This document shows positions 25,445-33,802 of a DNA stretch of 64,000 nucleotides, in pieces (positions within the stretch are counted from its first letter, which is position 1; each line of letters begins with the position of its first letter). This stretch comes from JAGWBG01 sp034421095 (GTDB taxonomy: Bacteria; Chloroflexota; Dehalococcoidia; Lucifugimonadales; JAGWBF01). A model generated the notes under the pieces. That model worked only from the letters and a program-made list of their open reading frames with translations, was not told the origin of the DNA and made no database searches. Location of the stretch: contig DAOUKR010000025.1 in assembly GCA_034421095.1 (NCBI GenBank), positions 124,001 through 188,000 of the forward strand, given 5' to 3'. The translations under genes and the position numbers were made by a program.

Positions 25445-26473
25445 TCACAGTAGCTTGCCCTGGGGCGGTCCGCCCCTGTCCTTGTACTCTTTACCCAGAT
25501 GCTCGTAAGCCAGGCGGGTAGCTAACCTACCCCTCGGGGTCCTGTCCAGAAATCCCAGTTGGAGAAGGTACGGCTCGTATATGTCCATAATCGTGTCGGA
25601 ATCCTCACCCACGGACGCCGCCAGCGTATCCAGACCCACCGGGCCACCTGAGAACTTGTCCATGATTCCCATGAGCAGGCGGTGGTCAATCTCGTCCAGC
25701 CCCAGATTGTCAACTTCCATCATGCCGAGGGCCTCCAGGGCGACCTCTCCTGTTATTCTACCATCGGCCTTGACCTGAGCATAGTCCCTGGTACGCTTGA
25801 GGAGCCGGTTGGCTACCCTGGGGGTTCCCCTGGAGCGGCTGGCTATCTCCTTGATTCCGTGCCCATCTATTTCTACGTCCAGGATACGGGCCGACCGGTT
25901 CACGATTAGCTCCATAGCGCTCCGGTCGTAGAAGTCCATGCGGTAGATTGCGCCAAATCGGTCCCTCAGGGGTGGGCTGAGCATACCGTACCGCGTTGTA
26001 GCGCCTATGAGGGTGAAGGCATTGACCCGGAGGTTTATACTTCTGGCTCCCAGGCCCTTGCCCATAACCCAGGAGAGAAAAAAGTCCTCCATAGCCGGAT
26101 AGAGTACCTCTTCCACCGCCCGGTTGAGACGGTGGATTTCGTCTATGAAGAGTACATCTCCCTCGCCCACGCTGGTCAGGATGGCGGCCATGTCTCCCGC
26201 CCTCTCAATGGCAGGCCCGGAAGTGACCTTGATGGCTACGCCCATCTCCTGGGCAATGATGTGGGCCAGGGTGGTCTTGCCAAGACCGGGCGGCCCGTAA
26301 ACAACAACGTGGTCAAGGGGTTCTCCCCGCATCTTGGATGCCTGCATGGCGATGCTCAGGTTATCCTTCACCTTGTCCTGGCCCACAAAGTCGGCCAAGT
26401 GCCTGGGGCGTAGGGAGGTATCCAGGACTTCGTCTTCCTGGGTAGCCCCTGCTGAAATGACTCTTTCGGTCAT
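25445..26473 (-). CDS. ruvB: Holliday junction branch migration ATPase RuvB
   Basis: RuvB is the hexameric motor that moves Holliday junctions with RuvA. The 342-residue protein has Walker A at residues 60-67 (GPPGLGKT), Walker B in FIDEIHRLNR, sensor GATTRYGMLSPPLRDRFG and a C-terminal winged helix ending RTPRGRLATRLAYEHLG. Length and motifs are normal. It is read divergently from yebC-ruvC-ruvA, with about 170 nt between the starts. Downstream in the same direction lie the NIPSNAP and cof genes with gaps of 20-65 nt, so the F420 genes may be expressed from the ruvB promoter. Confidence 0.95.
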   Translation of the reverse strand: MTERVISAGATQEDEVLDTSLRPRHLADFVGQDKVKDNLSIAMQASKMRGEPLDHVVVYGPPGLGKTTLAHIIAQEMGVAIKVTSGPAIERAGDMAAILTSVGEGDVLFIDEIHRLNRAVEEVLYPAMEDFFLSWVMGKGLGARSINLRVNAFTLIGATTRYGMLSPPLRDRFGAIYRMDFYDRSAMELIVNRSARILDVEIDGHGIKEIASRSRGTPRVANRLLKRTRDYAQVKADGRITGEVALEALGMMEVDNLGLDEIDHRLLMGIMDKFSGGPVGLDTLAASVGEDSDTIMDIYEPYLLQLGFLDRTPRGRLATRLAYEHLGKEYKDRGGPPQGKLL

Positions 26474-26568
26474 GCCGTACCTGAAAAACGGATTAGTCTG
26501 GCTTCATTCTAGGGTTATCCGGGTAGCGAGTCAAGCTAAAGATGGCTTCGGGACGAGAAAAATGCGCT

Positions 26569-26597
26569 TTGACCTGCAAATGCGGGGATGATAAAAT
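26569..26597 (+). promoter_or_regulatory. Sigma-70-type promoter of yebC-ruvC-ruvA
   Basis: TTGACC, 17 nt, TAAAAT. The predicted transcription start (near 26604) lies about 38 nt before the yebC start at 26642 and in the gap shared with ruvB. Confidence 0.6.
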
Positions 26598-26641
26598 CCA
26601 GGTAGAGATACCCCTGTCCTGCAAAAGGGGAGGTGAAAAGT

Positions 26642-27403
26642 ATGTCAGGTCATTCCAAGTGGTCAACTATCAAACGTCAGAAAGGGGCGACGGATGCCCG
26701 CCGGGGACAGCTCTTTACCAAGCTAAGTCGCGACATTGCCATAGCTGTCCGAGAGGGAGGCAACCCCGATCCTGACCTCAACTATCGCCTTCGCCTGGCC
26801 GTTGACAAGGCCAAGAGTAACAATATGCCCATGGATACGATAGATAGGGCCATCAGTCGCGCCGCCGGTGGAGGGGATTCCGATGAGCAGCTGGAAAACC
26901 TCATCTATGAAGGGTATGGCCCCGGAGGTACGGCCATAATGCTCCAGGCCCTCACTCCCAACCGGAACCGCACGGCCTCGGAGGTACGCTCCGTTTTTAC
27001 CAAGGCCGGCGCGAACCTTGGGGAAGCCGGCTGTGTAGCGTGGAACTTCGAGTCGAGGGGAGTCATCACCCTGGAGGTGGAGGAAGACCGGGCTGAAGAC
27101 ATAGCCCTCCTGGCTATTGACGCCTCGGCGGATGATGTCAAGGTAGATGGCGGGTATCTGGAGATTTACACCCAACCGGAGGCCCTGGAGGCCGTCCGCA
27201 AGGAGCTTGAGCACCATGAAATCAACGCCTCGTCTGCGGAGATTTCCATGATGCCCATGTCAACGGTATCCCTGGGCGTGAAGGAGGCGGAGCAGACCTT
27301 GAGGCTCCTTGACAGCCTGGAAGACCTGATGGATGTCCAGAAGGTGTACAGCAACGCGGACTTCCCCGACGAAGTGCTGGAAAAGTACCGAAGTGATGAT
27401 TAG
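26642..27403 (+). CDS. yebC: YebC/PmpR/TACO1-family regulator
   Basis: This 253-residue protein begins MSGHSKWSTIKRQKGATDAR, the near-invariant N-terminus of the family, and has KSNNMPMDTIDRAI and YEGYGPGGTAIM later. Members have been described as DNA-binding transcription regulators, and more recently as factors that help ribosomes through proline-rich or stalled sequences. GGGGAGG lies just upstream of ATG 26642. It is the first gene of a run with ruvC and ruvA, a common arrangement. Confidence 0.93.
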   Translation: MSGHSKWSTIKRQKGATDARRGQLFTKLSRDIAIAVREGGNPDPDLNYRLRLAVDKAKSNNMPMDTIDRAISRAAGGGDSDEQLENLIYEGYGPGGTAIMLQALTPNRNRTASEVRSVFTKAGANLGEAGCVAWNFESRGVITLEVEEDRAEDIALLAIDASADDVKVDGGYLEIYTQPEALEAVRKELEHHEINASSAEISMMPMSTVSLGVKEAEQTLRLLDSLEDLMDVQKVYSNADFPDEVLEKYRSDD

Positions 27404-27435
27404 GGCCTGCCCCAAGAAAGGCGAAAGGCGTTGTG

Positions 27436-27954
27436 ATGCGCGTCCTCGGAATTGATCCTGGCACCATCAAGATGGGCTATGGCCTCGTGGAGCACATCGG
27501 AAACGCTAACGCCGTAGCCGCCGACTGGGGCGTGGTCGCCCTGCCCCAGTCAATGCCCTTGGAGGAGCGCCTGTACCAGCTTTACTCCCACGTGTTGAAC
27601 ATGATTAGTATATGGCAACCTGACGCGGTGGCCGTTGAGGAACCCTTCATGGGCAAGGGAGAAAACCAGTACGTGGGTCCCGCTTTTGTCGTAGGCCAGG
27701 CCCAGGCGCTGGTGCTTATCGCCGCCGCCGGGCAGGCGGTCCCCGTACACCGCTACTCCCCGACCCAAGTAAAGCGTTCCATAGCGGACTATGGGGCAGC
27801 CACCAAAGGGCAGGTGCAGGAGATGGTGAGAACAGTCCTGAGCCTGGAGTCAACTCCCTCGCCTTCCGACGCCGCCGACGCCCTGGCCATTGCCCTGTGC
27901 CACCTGCGGCAGCAGCAGATGGAGGATGTCCTGACCAGAGAGATACGTCCGTAA
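27436..27954 (+). CDS. ruvC: Holliday junction resolvase RuvC
   Basis: RuvC cuts Holliday junctions. Catalytic acids are visible as D7 (GIDPGT), E68/E69 (AVAVEEPF), D145 and D148 (SPSDAADALAIA), in the usual RNase-H-fold order. At 172 residues it has normal length. The ATG at 27436 is preceded by an in-frame GTG at 27433; either may be used, with AAAGG upstream. It follows yebC by 32 nt and precedes ruvA by 62 nt. Confidence 0.93.
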   Translation: MRVLGIDPGTIKMGYGLVEHIGNANAVAADWGVVALPQSMPLEERLYQLYSHVLNMISIWQPDAVAVEEPFMGKGENQYVGPAFVVGQAQALVLIAAAGQAVPVHRYSPTQVKRSIADYGAATKGQVQEMVRTVLSLESTPSPSDAADALAIALCHLRQQQMEDVLTREIRP

Positions 27955-28016
27955 GAGTTCCTTGGACTTCACCGCATAATCGACGCCTGCTTTGACCGCA
28001 GAGAAAGGTATCGCTC

Positions 28017-28607
28017 TTGATAACTGGAATCACGGGCATCATGGAATCCAGGGGGCCGGACTGGGTGCAGGTGAGAATCGGGGGGAGTGTGAGCCTCCAG
28101 ATTTTCGTTCCAACCTCCACCATTGGAGACCTGGGCAACGTCGGCGAGGAGGTACACCTTCACACCCGCCTTTACATCAGGGATGATGAGGCAGTGCTGT
28201 ACGGCTTCCCAAACCCCGAAGCCCTTCGCCTATTCCAGATGCTCAACGGCGTCTCCGGCATCGGCCCCCGGACGTCCCTGTCCCTGCTCTCATCCCTCGG
28301 CCCCCAGACCCTCATCACCGCAGTGGCCACGGAGGACGTAAGCACCATTAGCAAGGTGCCCGGAGTCGGCAGGAAGGGCGCAGGCCGTCTGGTGCTGGAG
28401 CTAAAGGGCAGGCTGGAAAAGGAGCTGATAGAATCACCGGCGATGGCCACGGGCGGAAGCGACAGCGGAGACGTGTTATCGGCCCTCATGGCCCTGGGCT
28501 ATTCCGCCGCCGAGGCCCGGCGGGCTGTGGAATCCCTGGGCAGCACGGGGGATCTCACCCTGGAGGAGAAGATACGTCGGGCGCTCCAGCAGTCGGCGGG
28601 GGGATGA
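28017..28607 (+). CDS. ruvA: Holliday junction DNA-binding protein RuvA
   Basis: RuvA binds the four-way junction and loads RuvB. The 196-residue protein has the N-terminal OB-like domain (ITGITGIMESRGPDWV), two helix-hairpin-helix motifs (VSGIGPRTSLSLLS and VPGVGRKGAGRLVLELKGRL) and the C-terminal RuvB-binding domain (SALMALGYSAAEARRAVES). The start is read as TTG at 28017 with AAAGG upstream, because the family N-terminus begins M-I-x-x-(L/I)-x-G; the next ATG would remove it. It ends 50 nt before the ATPase gene. Confidence 0.92.
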   Translation: MITGITGIMESRGPDWVQVRIGGSVSLQIFVPTSTIGDLGNVGEEVHLHTRLYIRDDEAVLYGFPNPEALRLFQMLNGVSGIGPRTSLSLLSSLGPQTLITAVATEDVSTISKVPGVGRKGAGRLVLELKGRLEKELIESPAMATGGSDSGDVLSALMALGYSAAEARRAVESLGSTGDLTLEEKIRRALQQSAGG

Positions 28608-28657
28608 TTACTCATCCTGAAAAGGCGGGATATCGGCTAAGGTGTTAGGATACTGAG

Positions 28658-30049
28658 ATGTTCAAGCAGCTACGAATCAAAAACTTCAAGTCACTGGCGG
28701 ACACGGGTGACCTCGCCATCAAGCCCCTGACCATCCTTGTGGGGCACAATAGCTCTGGCAAGAGCGCTCTGTTCAAGGCCCTCCTCGCCCTGAAGCAGAC
28801 CGCAGAGAGCCGCGACCTCCAAAGCCCCCTGGTAGTGAAAGGCAACTACGTAGAACTGGGGTCTTACGGAGACTTCATATATGGACATGACTTGAGCCGG
28901 GTGTTTTCCGTAGAGGCAGGGTTAAGTACCAGTCCTACATTGAGTTTCTTTGCGTATAGATTGTTAAATCCATACCAACAGACCTCCGAGATACCACCTT
29001 CAACAGAAGATTTAGGAATTGGGGTAGAATTCCAATACAACCAAAGGACACAGCAAATTCAGGTCAGGGAAGTCTCAGCTACCCAAGGGCCACTAGACCT
29101 ACTCAGAGTAACGCGGGACCGTGCGGGCGTGTACAAAGCAAAGACCCCGTTCTTAATCGGTGATAGCACACTGAACAAGTTCTACTTGTTAGGACCTGAG
29201 TTACTTGATCTTTCAGGATCAGGTAAAGCATCTTTAGAGGAAAGTAGGCGGGCTCTCGACCATTCTTCTCTCCTCTCAGGATTTGGGCAGTTCATACAAG
29301 GGTTACTTGGACATGTATTCTACTTGGGGCCTCTTAGAGCAGCCCCGGAAAGGTACTACATCGCCGGCGGTGAGACCCCCCAAGATGTGGGCTTGAGAGG
29401 GGAGCGGACAGTAGATGTGCTCCGGATGCATAGGAGGCGACCCAGTTTCTTAACTAAGGGCGCGTCATCAAAAGAATTGGGGGAAATGGTAGAGGAATGG
29501 GTCAAGAGGTTTGGATTCAGCATCGAGATCAGATTCTCACAGGCATCACCCACAGTGTATGAGGTCCACTTCGTTGACCCTCATATCGAGATACCAGTGA
29601 ACATTGCCGACGTGGGTTTTGGCGCGTCCCAGGTTTTGCCCGTCATAGTAGAGGGCTTCTACAGCCCTCCAGATAGTACCTTCCTGATAGAGCAGCCCGA
29701 AATTCACCTTCATCCCAAGGCTCAGGCCACCCTGGGAGACCTGCTGGTGGACCTATCCAAGAACCATAGGCAGATCATCTTGGAGACCCATAGCGAGCAT
29801 ATCATAAACCGGGTCCAGCTGCGCATCGCCGACGAGACCATAGGCCGCTCCGACGTTGCCATCTACTACTTTGAATCCACGGAACAGGGGACACAGATCA
29901 GAGAGGTGAGCCTGACGGAGTACGGCCAGTACGTAAACGAGACATTGCCTAAAGATTTCTTTGATGAGAACTATACTGAGACTTATAGCCTTACCAAAGT
30001 GATATTAGACCGCAAGAAGAGGGAAAAAGAATCGGCCAAGGTGGGGTAG
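28658..30049 (+). CDS. AAA/ABC-type ATPase of the RecF/OLD-like AAA15 group (DUF3696-like)
   Basis: The 463-residue protein starts MFKQLRIKNFKSL and has Walker A at residues 29-36 (GHNSSGKS), an ABC-signature-like DVGFGASQ at 318-325, Walker B FLIEQPEIHLHP at 342-353 and the switch His378 in LETHSEH. These features match the stand-alone SMC/RecF-like ATPases found in phage-defence and toxin-type modules. The middle (codons about 80-220) is much AT-richer than both ends: my count gives 35% G+C for 28,921-28,980 against 62% for 28,741-28,800. This suggests horizontal origin or a variable recognition region. A PIN-domain gene follows after 4 nt. No strong ribosome site precedes the ATG. Confidence 0.8.
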   Translation: MFKQLRIKNFKSLADTGDLAIKPLTILVGHNSSGKSALFKALLALKQTAESRDLQSPLVVKGNYVELGSYGDFIYGHDLSRVFSVEAGLSTSPTLSFFAYRLLNPYQQTSEIPPSTEDLGIGVEFQYNQRTQQIQVREVSATQGPLDLLRVTRDRAGVYKAKTPFLIGDSTLNKFYLLGPELLDLSGSGKASLEESRRALDHSSLLSGFGQFIQGLLGHVFYLGPLRAAPERYYIAGGETPQDVGLRGERTVDVLRMHRRRPSFLTKGASSKELGEMVEEWVKRFGFSIEIRFSQASPTVYEVHFVDPHIEIPVNIADVGFGASQVLPVIVEGFYSPPDSTFLIEQPEIHLHPKAQATLGDLLVDLSKNHRQIILETHSEHIINRVQLRIADETIGRSDVAIYYFESTEQGTQIREVSLTEYGQYVNETLPKDFFDENYTETYSLTKVILDRKKREKESAKVG

Positions 30050-30053
30050 TGCC

Positions 30054-30536
30054 TTGGTACGGTACTGGGTAATTGATGCCAGTGTGATCGGAGTCGCAAA
30101 TCATACTGGTCGTGAGCAGTCCGCTAATGCTGTTCAGTTTCTGGAGAGGCTGAGGAATATGCCTGACAGAATCGTACTGAACAGCGGCATTCAGTCTGAA
30201 TATTGGCGGCGACGTAACGAGTCTCCCGGAGGTCAGGGTACCCTGTGGTGGCATAGTATACGACAATCGGATAGATTCGAGTTCGAGTCTGAGCAACTTC
30301 CAGACGAAATTGAACAGGAACTCCGAGCAAGGCAATTCGACTCCGATGACGACAAATACGTCGCTGCCGCCCTAGCTGTAAGCACGGGCGATGCGGATGA
30401 CCCAACGATGTGCATAGTCCAGGAAGATAGGGAAGACTTTGAGAAGATAGAAGACCTGTTATCGAGAGAAGGTGTCCGCTTGGCCAACACCGAGCAAGCT
30501 ATAGAGATTATTGATATGGACGGGAAACATGCCTGA
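30054..30536 (+). CDS. PIN-like domain protein paired with the ATPase
   Basis: This 160-residue protein has the acidic residues of a PIN-fold nuclease in order: D8 (WVIDASVI), E49 (IQSEYWRR), D99/D100 (DSDDDKYVAAAL) and D125 (VQEDREDF). PIN proteins cut RNA with Mg2+, and many are toxins. The start is TTG at 30054, 4 nt after the ATPase stop, with AAGGTGGGG upstream. It ends inside the start of uvrB with an 8-nt overlap. Base composition is lower in G+C than the flanking repair genes. No VapB-like antitoxin is present, so the ATPase may control it. Substrate is unknown. Confidence 0.65.
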   Translation: MVRYWVIDASVIGVANHTGREQSANAVQFLERLRNMPDRIVLNSGIQSEYWRRRNESPGGQGTLWWHSIRQSDRFEFESEQLPDEIEQELRARQFDSDDDKYVAAALAVSTGDADDPTMCIVQEDREDFEKIEDLLSREGVRLANTEQAIEIIDMDGKHA

Positions 30537-32538
30537 CTTCAAAGTAGCCTCGGACTTCAAGCCCACCGGCGACCAGCCCCAGGCCGTAGATAGCCTGGTG
30601 TTCGGCGCGGAGGATAGCCACCGCTACCAGACCTTGATGGGCGTGACCGGCAGCGGCAAGACCTTTACCATGGCCAATATAATAGAGCGTGTGCAACGGC
30701 CTACCCTCGTGATTGCCCATAACAAGACCCTCGCCGCTCAGCTCGCCACCGAGTTCAGGGAGTTCTTTCCCGACAACGCCGTGGAGTACTTCGTATCCTA
30801 CTACGATTATTACCAGCCCGAGGCTTACGTTCCCCAGACGGACACATATATCGAGAAGGATGCCGATATCAACGAGGAGATAGAGAAGCTGCGTCTCTCA
30901 GCCACCAGGTCCCTTATGACCCGTCGGGACGTGCTGATCGTCGCTTCCGTCTCTTGTATCTACGGTCTTGGCGACCCGGAAGACTACTACAGTTTCGTGA
31001 CCCAGGTGAAGGTGGGTGAGACACGCAACAGGAGCAGCCTGGTGCGCCAGCTTGTGAGTATGCAGTACGAGCGAAACGACATGGACCTGAGCCGGGGGAA
31101 GTTCCGCATCAAGGGCGATACCCTGGAGCTATTGCCAGCCTACGAGGAGGTGGCGGTCCGTGTGCAGTTCTGGGGGGATGAGATAGAGCGCATCGTTGAG
31201 ATAGACCCCCTCACTGGGGAGATTCTCTCCCAACGCCAGGAGATGGACATATACCCGGCCAAGCATTTCGTAACCTCCAGGGAGAAGCTGGATATGGCCA
31301 TCCAGGACATCCAGGTGGAACTGGAGGAGACCCTTGGGCAACTCAAGTCCCAGGGCAAGGTGCTGGAGTCGGCCCGCCTGGAGTCTCGTACCAACTACGA
31401 CCTGGAGATGATGCGCGAGACAGGCTTCTGCTCCGGCGTGGAGAACTACGCCCGACACCTATCCCGCAGGCAACCAGGCAGTTCTCCCTGGACGCTCCTG
31501 GACTACTTTCCCGAGGATTTTCTCATGTTCATCGACGAGTCCCACATGACTCTGCCCCAGCTGCGGGGAATGTATCACGGCGATATATCCCGCAAGCAGA
31601 CCCTCGTGGACTACGGCTTCAGGCTGCCCTCGGCGCTGGACAACAGACCCCTCAATTTCCGGGAGTTCGAGGGTCACATAAACCAGGTCATCTTCGTCTC
31701 TGCCACACCCGGCCCCCATGAGATGGAAGTGAGCAATCGCGTGGTCGAGCAGGTGATACGACCTACGGGGCTGCTGGACCCCACCATAGAGGTAAAGCCA
31801 ACCCAGGGGCAGATAGACGACCTCATGTACCAAATCAAGGAGCGAGTGGATAAAGGTGAGCGCTGCCTGGTGACCACCCTCACCAAGAAGATGGCCGAGG
31901 AGCTGGACGACTATCTTCGTGAGATGGGCATCAGGACTCACTACCTCCATTCGGACCTGGAGACCCTGAAGCGCAGCGAGATTCTCAGGGACCTTCGCCT
32001 GGGTGTGTACGACGTGGTGGTGGGGATAAACCTTCTCCGGGAGGGCCTGGACTTGCCGGAGGTGAGCCTTGTAGCCATTCTGGACGCCGACAAGGAGGGC
32101 TACCTGCGCTCGGAGTCGTCCCTGATACAGATGATAGGCAGGGCGGCCAGACACGCCGAAGGACACGTCATCATGTACGCCGACACGGTCACCCGTTCCA
32201 TGAAGCGGGCCATAGACGAGACCTACCGCCGCCGGGACATACAGAACGCTTATAATCTGGAGCACGGAATTGTCCCTCAGGGTATAAGAAAGGCGGTCAA
32301 GGATATAACCGACCGGGTCAAGGCTGTGGCCGAGGCCCGTGCCCCCTACACGACCCGTAGGCAGGCCATGTCGAAGGACGAAATGTTCCGCGTCGTCAAG
32401 GACCTGGAGACACAGATGAAGGCGGCTGCCAAGAACCTTGAATTCGAGAAGGCCGCAATGATGCGGGACGAGATTTTCGAGCTCCGGCGTATCCTGGCAG
32501 TGGACGAGAAGGGGCCGCTATCCTCGGCCCGGTCATAA
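30529..32538 (+). CDS. uvrB: UvrABC excinuclease subunit B
   Basis: UvrB is the damage-verifying helicase of nucleotide excision repair. The 669-residue protein has Walker A (GVTGSGKTFTMA) near residue 40, the beta-hairpin YYDYYQPEAYVPQTDTYIEK near residue 90, helicase motifs FIDESHMTLPQ and VGINLLREGLDLPEVSLV, and a C-terminal UVR motif (LEFEKAAMMRDEIFELR) for UvrC binding. The start at 30529 gives the normal N-terminus MPDFKVASDF and overlaps the PIN gene by 8 nt. It is therefore likely translated from the ATPase-PIN transcript. uvrA and uvrC are not in the window. Confidence 0.96.
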   Translation: MPDFKVASDFKPTGDQPQAVDSLVFGAEDSHRYQTLMGVTGSGKTFTMANIIERVQRPTLVIAHNKTLAAQLATEFREFFPDNAVEYFVSYYDYYQPEAYVPQTDTYIEKDADINEEIEKLRLSATRSLMTRRDVLIVASVSCIYGLGDPEDYYSFVTQVKVGETRNRSSLVRQLVSMQYERNDMDLSRGKFRIKGDTLELLPAYEEVAVRVQFWGDEIERIVEIDPLTGEILSQRQEMDIYPAKHFVTSREKLDMAIQDIQVELEETLGQLKSQGKVLESARLESRTNYDLEMMRETGFCSGVENYARHLSRRQPGSSPWTLLDYFPEDFLMFIDESHMTLPQLRGMYHGDISRKQTLVDYGFRLPSALDNRPLNFREFEGHINQVIFVSATPGPHEMEVSNRVVEQVIRPTGLLDPTIEVKPTQGQIDDLMYQIKERVDKGERCLVTTLTKKMAEELDDYLREMGIRTHYLHSDLETLKRSEILRDLRLGVYDVVVGINLLREGLDLPEVSLVAILDADKEGYLRSESSLIQMIGRAARHAEGHVIMYADTVTRSMKRAIDETYRRRDIQNAYNLEHGIVPQGIRKAVKDITDRVKAVAEARAPYTTRRQAMSKDEMFRVVKDLETQMKAAAKNLEFEKAAMMRDEIFELRRILAVDEKGPLSSARS

Positions 32539-32540
32539 AG

Positions 32541-32570
32541 TTGACGTAATCAATCAAGATTTGGTACAAT
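32541..32570 (+). promoter_or_regulatory. Promoter of the MIP18-like/Mrp operon
   Basis: TTGACG, 18 nt, TACAAT, directly after the uvrB stop. Transcription would start near 32,577, about 29 nt before the ATG. Confidence 0.65.
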
Positions 32571-32605
32571 CCCAATGAACCCAAAGGAAGCTTGCGGAGG
32601 CGAAT

Positions 32606-32917
32606 ATGGCAGGGGAGACAGTCACCGTTGAAGAAATCCGGGAGACACTGAAGCACGTCTACGACCCGGAGATACCCGTTAACGTGGTAGACCTGGGGCT
32701 TATCTACGACATTCAGGTGGATGAGGGCAACGTCTTTGTCCAGATGACCCTTACGGCTCCGGGCTGCGGAATGGGGCCAATGATCGCCCAACAGGCCGAG
32801 TGGGCAGTCTCAGAGGTGGAAGGCGTGGAGGACGTAGAGGTGGAGATGACCTTTGACCCCCCCTGGAGTCCCGACCTGATTAGCGACGACGGCAAGAAGC
32901 TCTTGGGTCTGGACTAA
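32606..32917 (+). CDS. MIP18/DUF59-family iron-sulfur assembly protein (SufT-like)
   Basis: This 103-residue protein has the family motifs DPEIPVNVVDLGLIYD, MTLTAPGCGMG with the conserved Cys, and a C-terminal DPPWSPDLIS. MIP18-like proteins help place Fe-S clusters, and relatives include PaaD and SufT. The gene precedes an Mrp-type ATPase by 49 nt, a pairing that supports a role in Fe-S cluster delivery. AGGCGGAGGCG lies before the ATG. Confidence 0.87.
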   Translation: MAGETVTVEEIRETLKHVYDPEIPVNVVDLGLIYDIQVDEGNVFVQMTLTAPGCGMGPMIAQQAEWAVSEVEGVEDVEVEMTFDPPWSPDLISDDGKKLLGLD

Positions 32918-32966
32918 CTTACAGGTATTTTATGGCTCTTTCTGATAACTAAGGTGGGTGTGAGGA

Positions 32967-33776
32967 ATGACAACTCCCCAGGAGAAAGCCAGGCTTGAGG
33001 CTATCAAACGCACTTGGCAGCAGAAGCGCCAGGTAACTCAGCGTCTGGCCAGCATAAAAACCAAGGTGGCCGTGTATAGCGGAAAGGGCGGCGTTGGCAA
33101 GACCACCATTGCGGTCAACCTCGCCACCGCTCTGGCCAACGAGGGAAATCAAGTTGGCCTGCTGGACGTGGACATAGACTGCCCAAACGTTACCAGGGTC
33201 ATGGGCATCTCGGACAAACCCGCCTACAAAAATGAGGAAATCATTCCCTCTCAGCGCTTTGGTGTGAAGGTGGTCTCCATGGCCTTCTTCCAGGAGAACG
33301 AGGAAGAGGCCATCATCTGGCGAGGCCCCATGATTCACAACGCCATCAACCAGTTCCTCCAGATGACTGCCTGGGGTGACCTGGACTATCTCGTGGTTGA
33401 CCTTCCCCCGGGCACCTCGGACGCACCTCTCACCGTCATGCAGGCGTTGCCCCTGGATGGCTTCGTGGTGGTAACCACCCCTCAACACCTGGCTAACCTG
33501 GATGCCAAACGATGCATCAACATGATAAGAAAGCTGAAGGTGAACGTCCTGGGAGTTGTGGAAAATTATACCGGCGAGATGTTCGGCGAGGGAGCGGGCG
33601 ATGTTCTGGCCCGAGAGATGGGCCTTCCCTTGCTAGGTTCCATAGCGCTCAGGCCCGACTACAGGGATACATCCAAGCCCACCGTTCTGGCCAACTCTGA
33701 GGTTATGGATGAGTACCGGGGGATTCTCGAAAATATCAAGGCCAGCCTGGATGCCCTCGGGAAAGAGTCGGACTAG
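32967..33776 (+). CDS. Mrp/NBP35-type ATPase (Fe-S carrier family)
   Basis: The 269-residue P-loop protein has the deviant Walker A GKGGVGKTT at residues 39-47, LLDVDIDCPNVTRVMG and VVDLPPGTSD, which are diagnostic of the Mrp/ApbC family. These ATPases transfer [4Fe-4S] clusters. The C-terminal Cys-x2-Cys that usually follows ENMS is missing here: the segment reads VVENYTGEMFGEG. An alternative cluster site or a non-cluster role is therefore possible. The N-terminal residues 1-33 form a charged helix. It forms an operon with the MIP18-like gene. Confidence 0.87.
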   Translation: MTTPQEKARLEAIKRTWQQKRQVTQRLASIKTKVAVYSGKGGVGKTTIAVNLATALANEGNQVGLLDVDIDCPNVTRVMGISDKPAYKNEEIIPSQRFGVKVVSMAFFQENEEEAIIWRGPMIHNAINQFLQMTAWGDLDYLVVDLPPGTSDAPLTVMQALPLDGFVVVTTPQHLANLDAKRCINMIRKLKVNVLGVVENYTGEMFGEGAGDVLAREMGLPLLGSIALRPDYRDTSKPTVLANSEVMDEYRGILENIKASLDALGKESD

Positions 33777-33802
33777 GACTCCGCCGACAGTGCTTCAAAA
33801 AA

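Noticed and set aside
31459..32265. 268-codon minus-strand frame opposite uvrB
   Set aside because: It is antisense to the helicase motifs of uvrB and shows no own domain.
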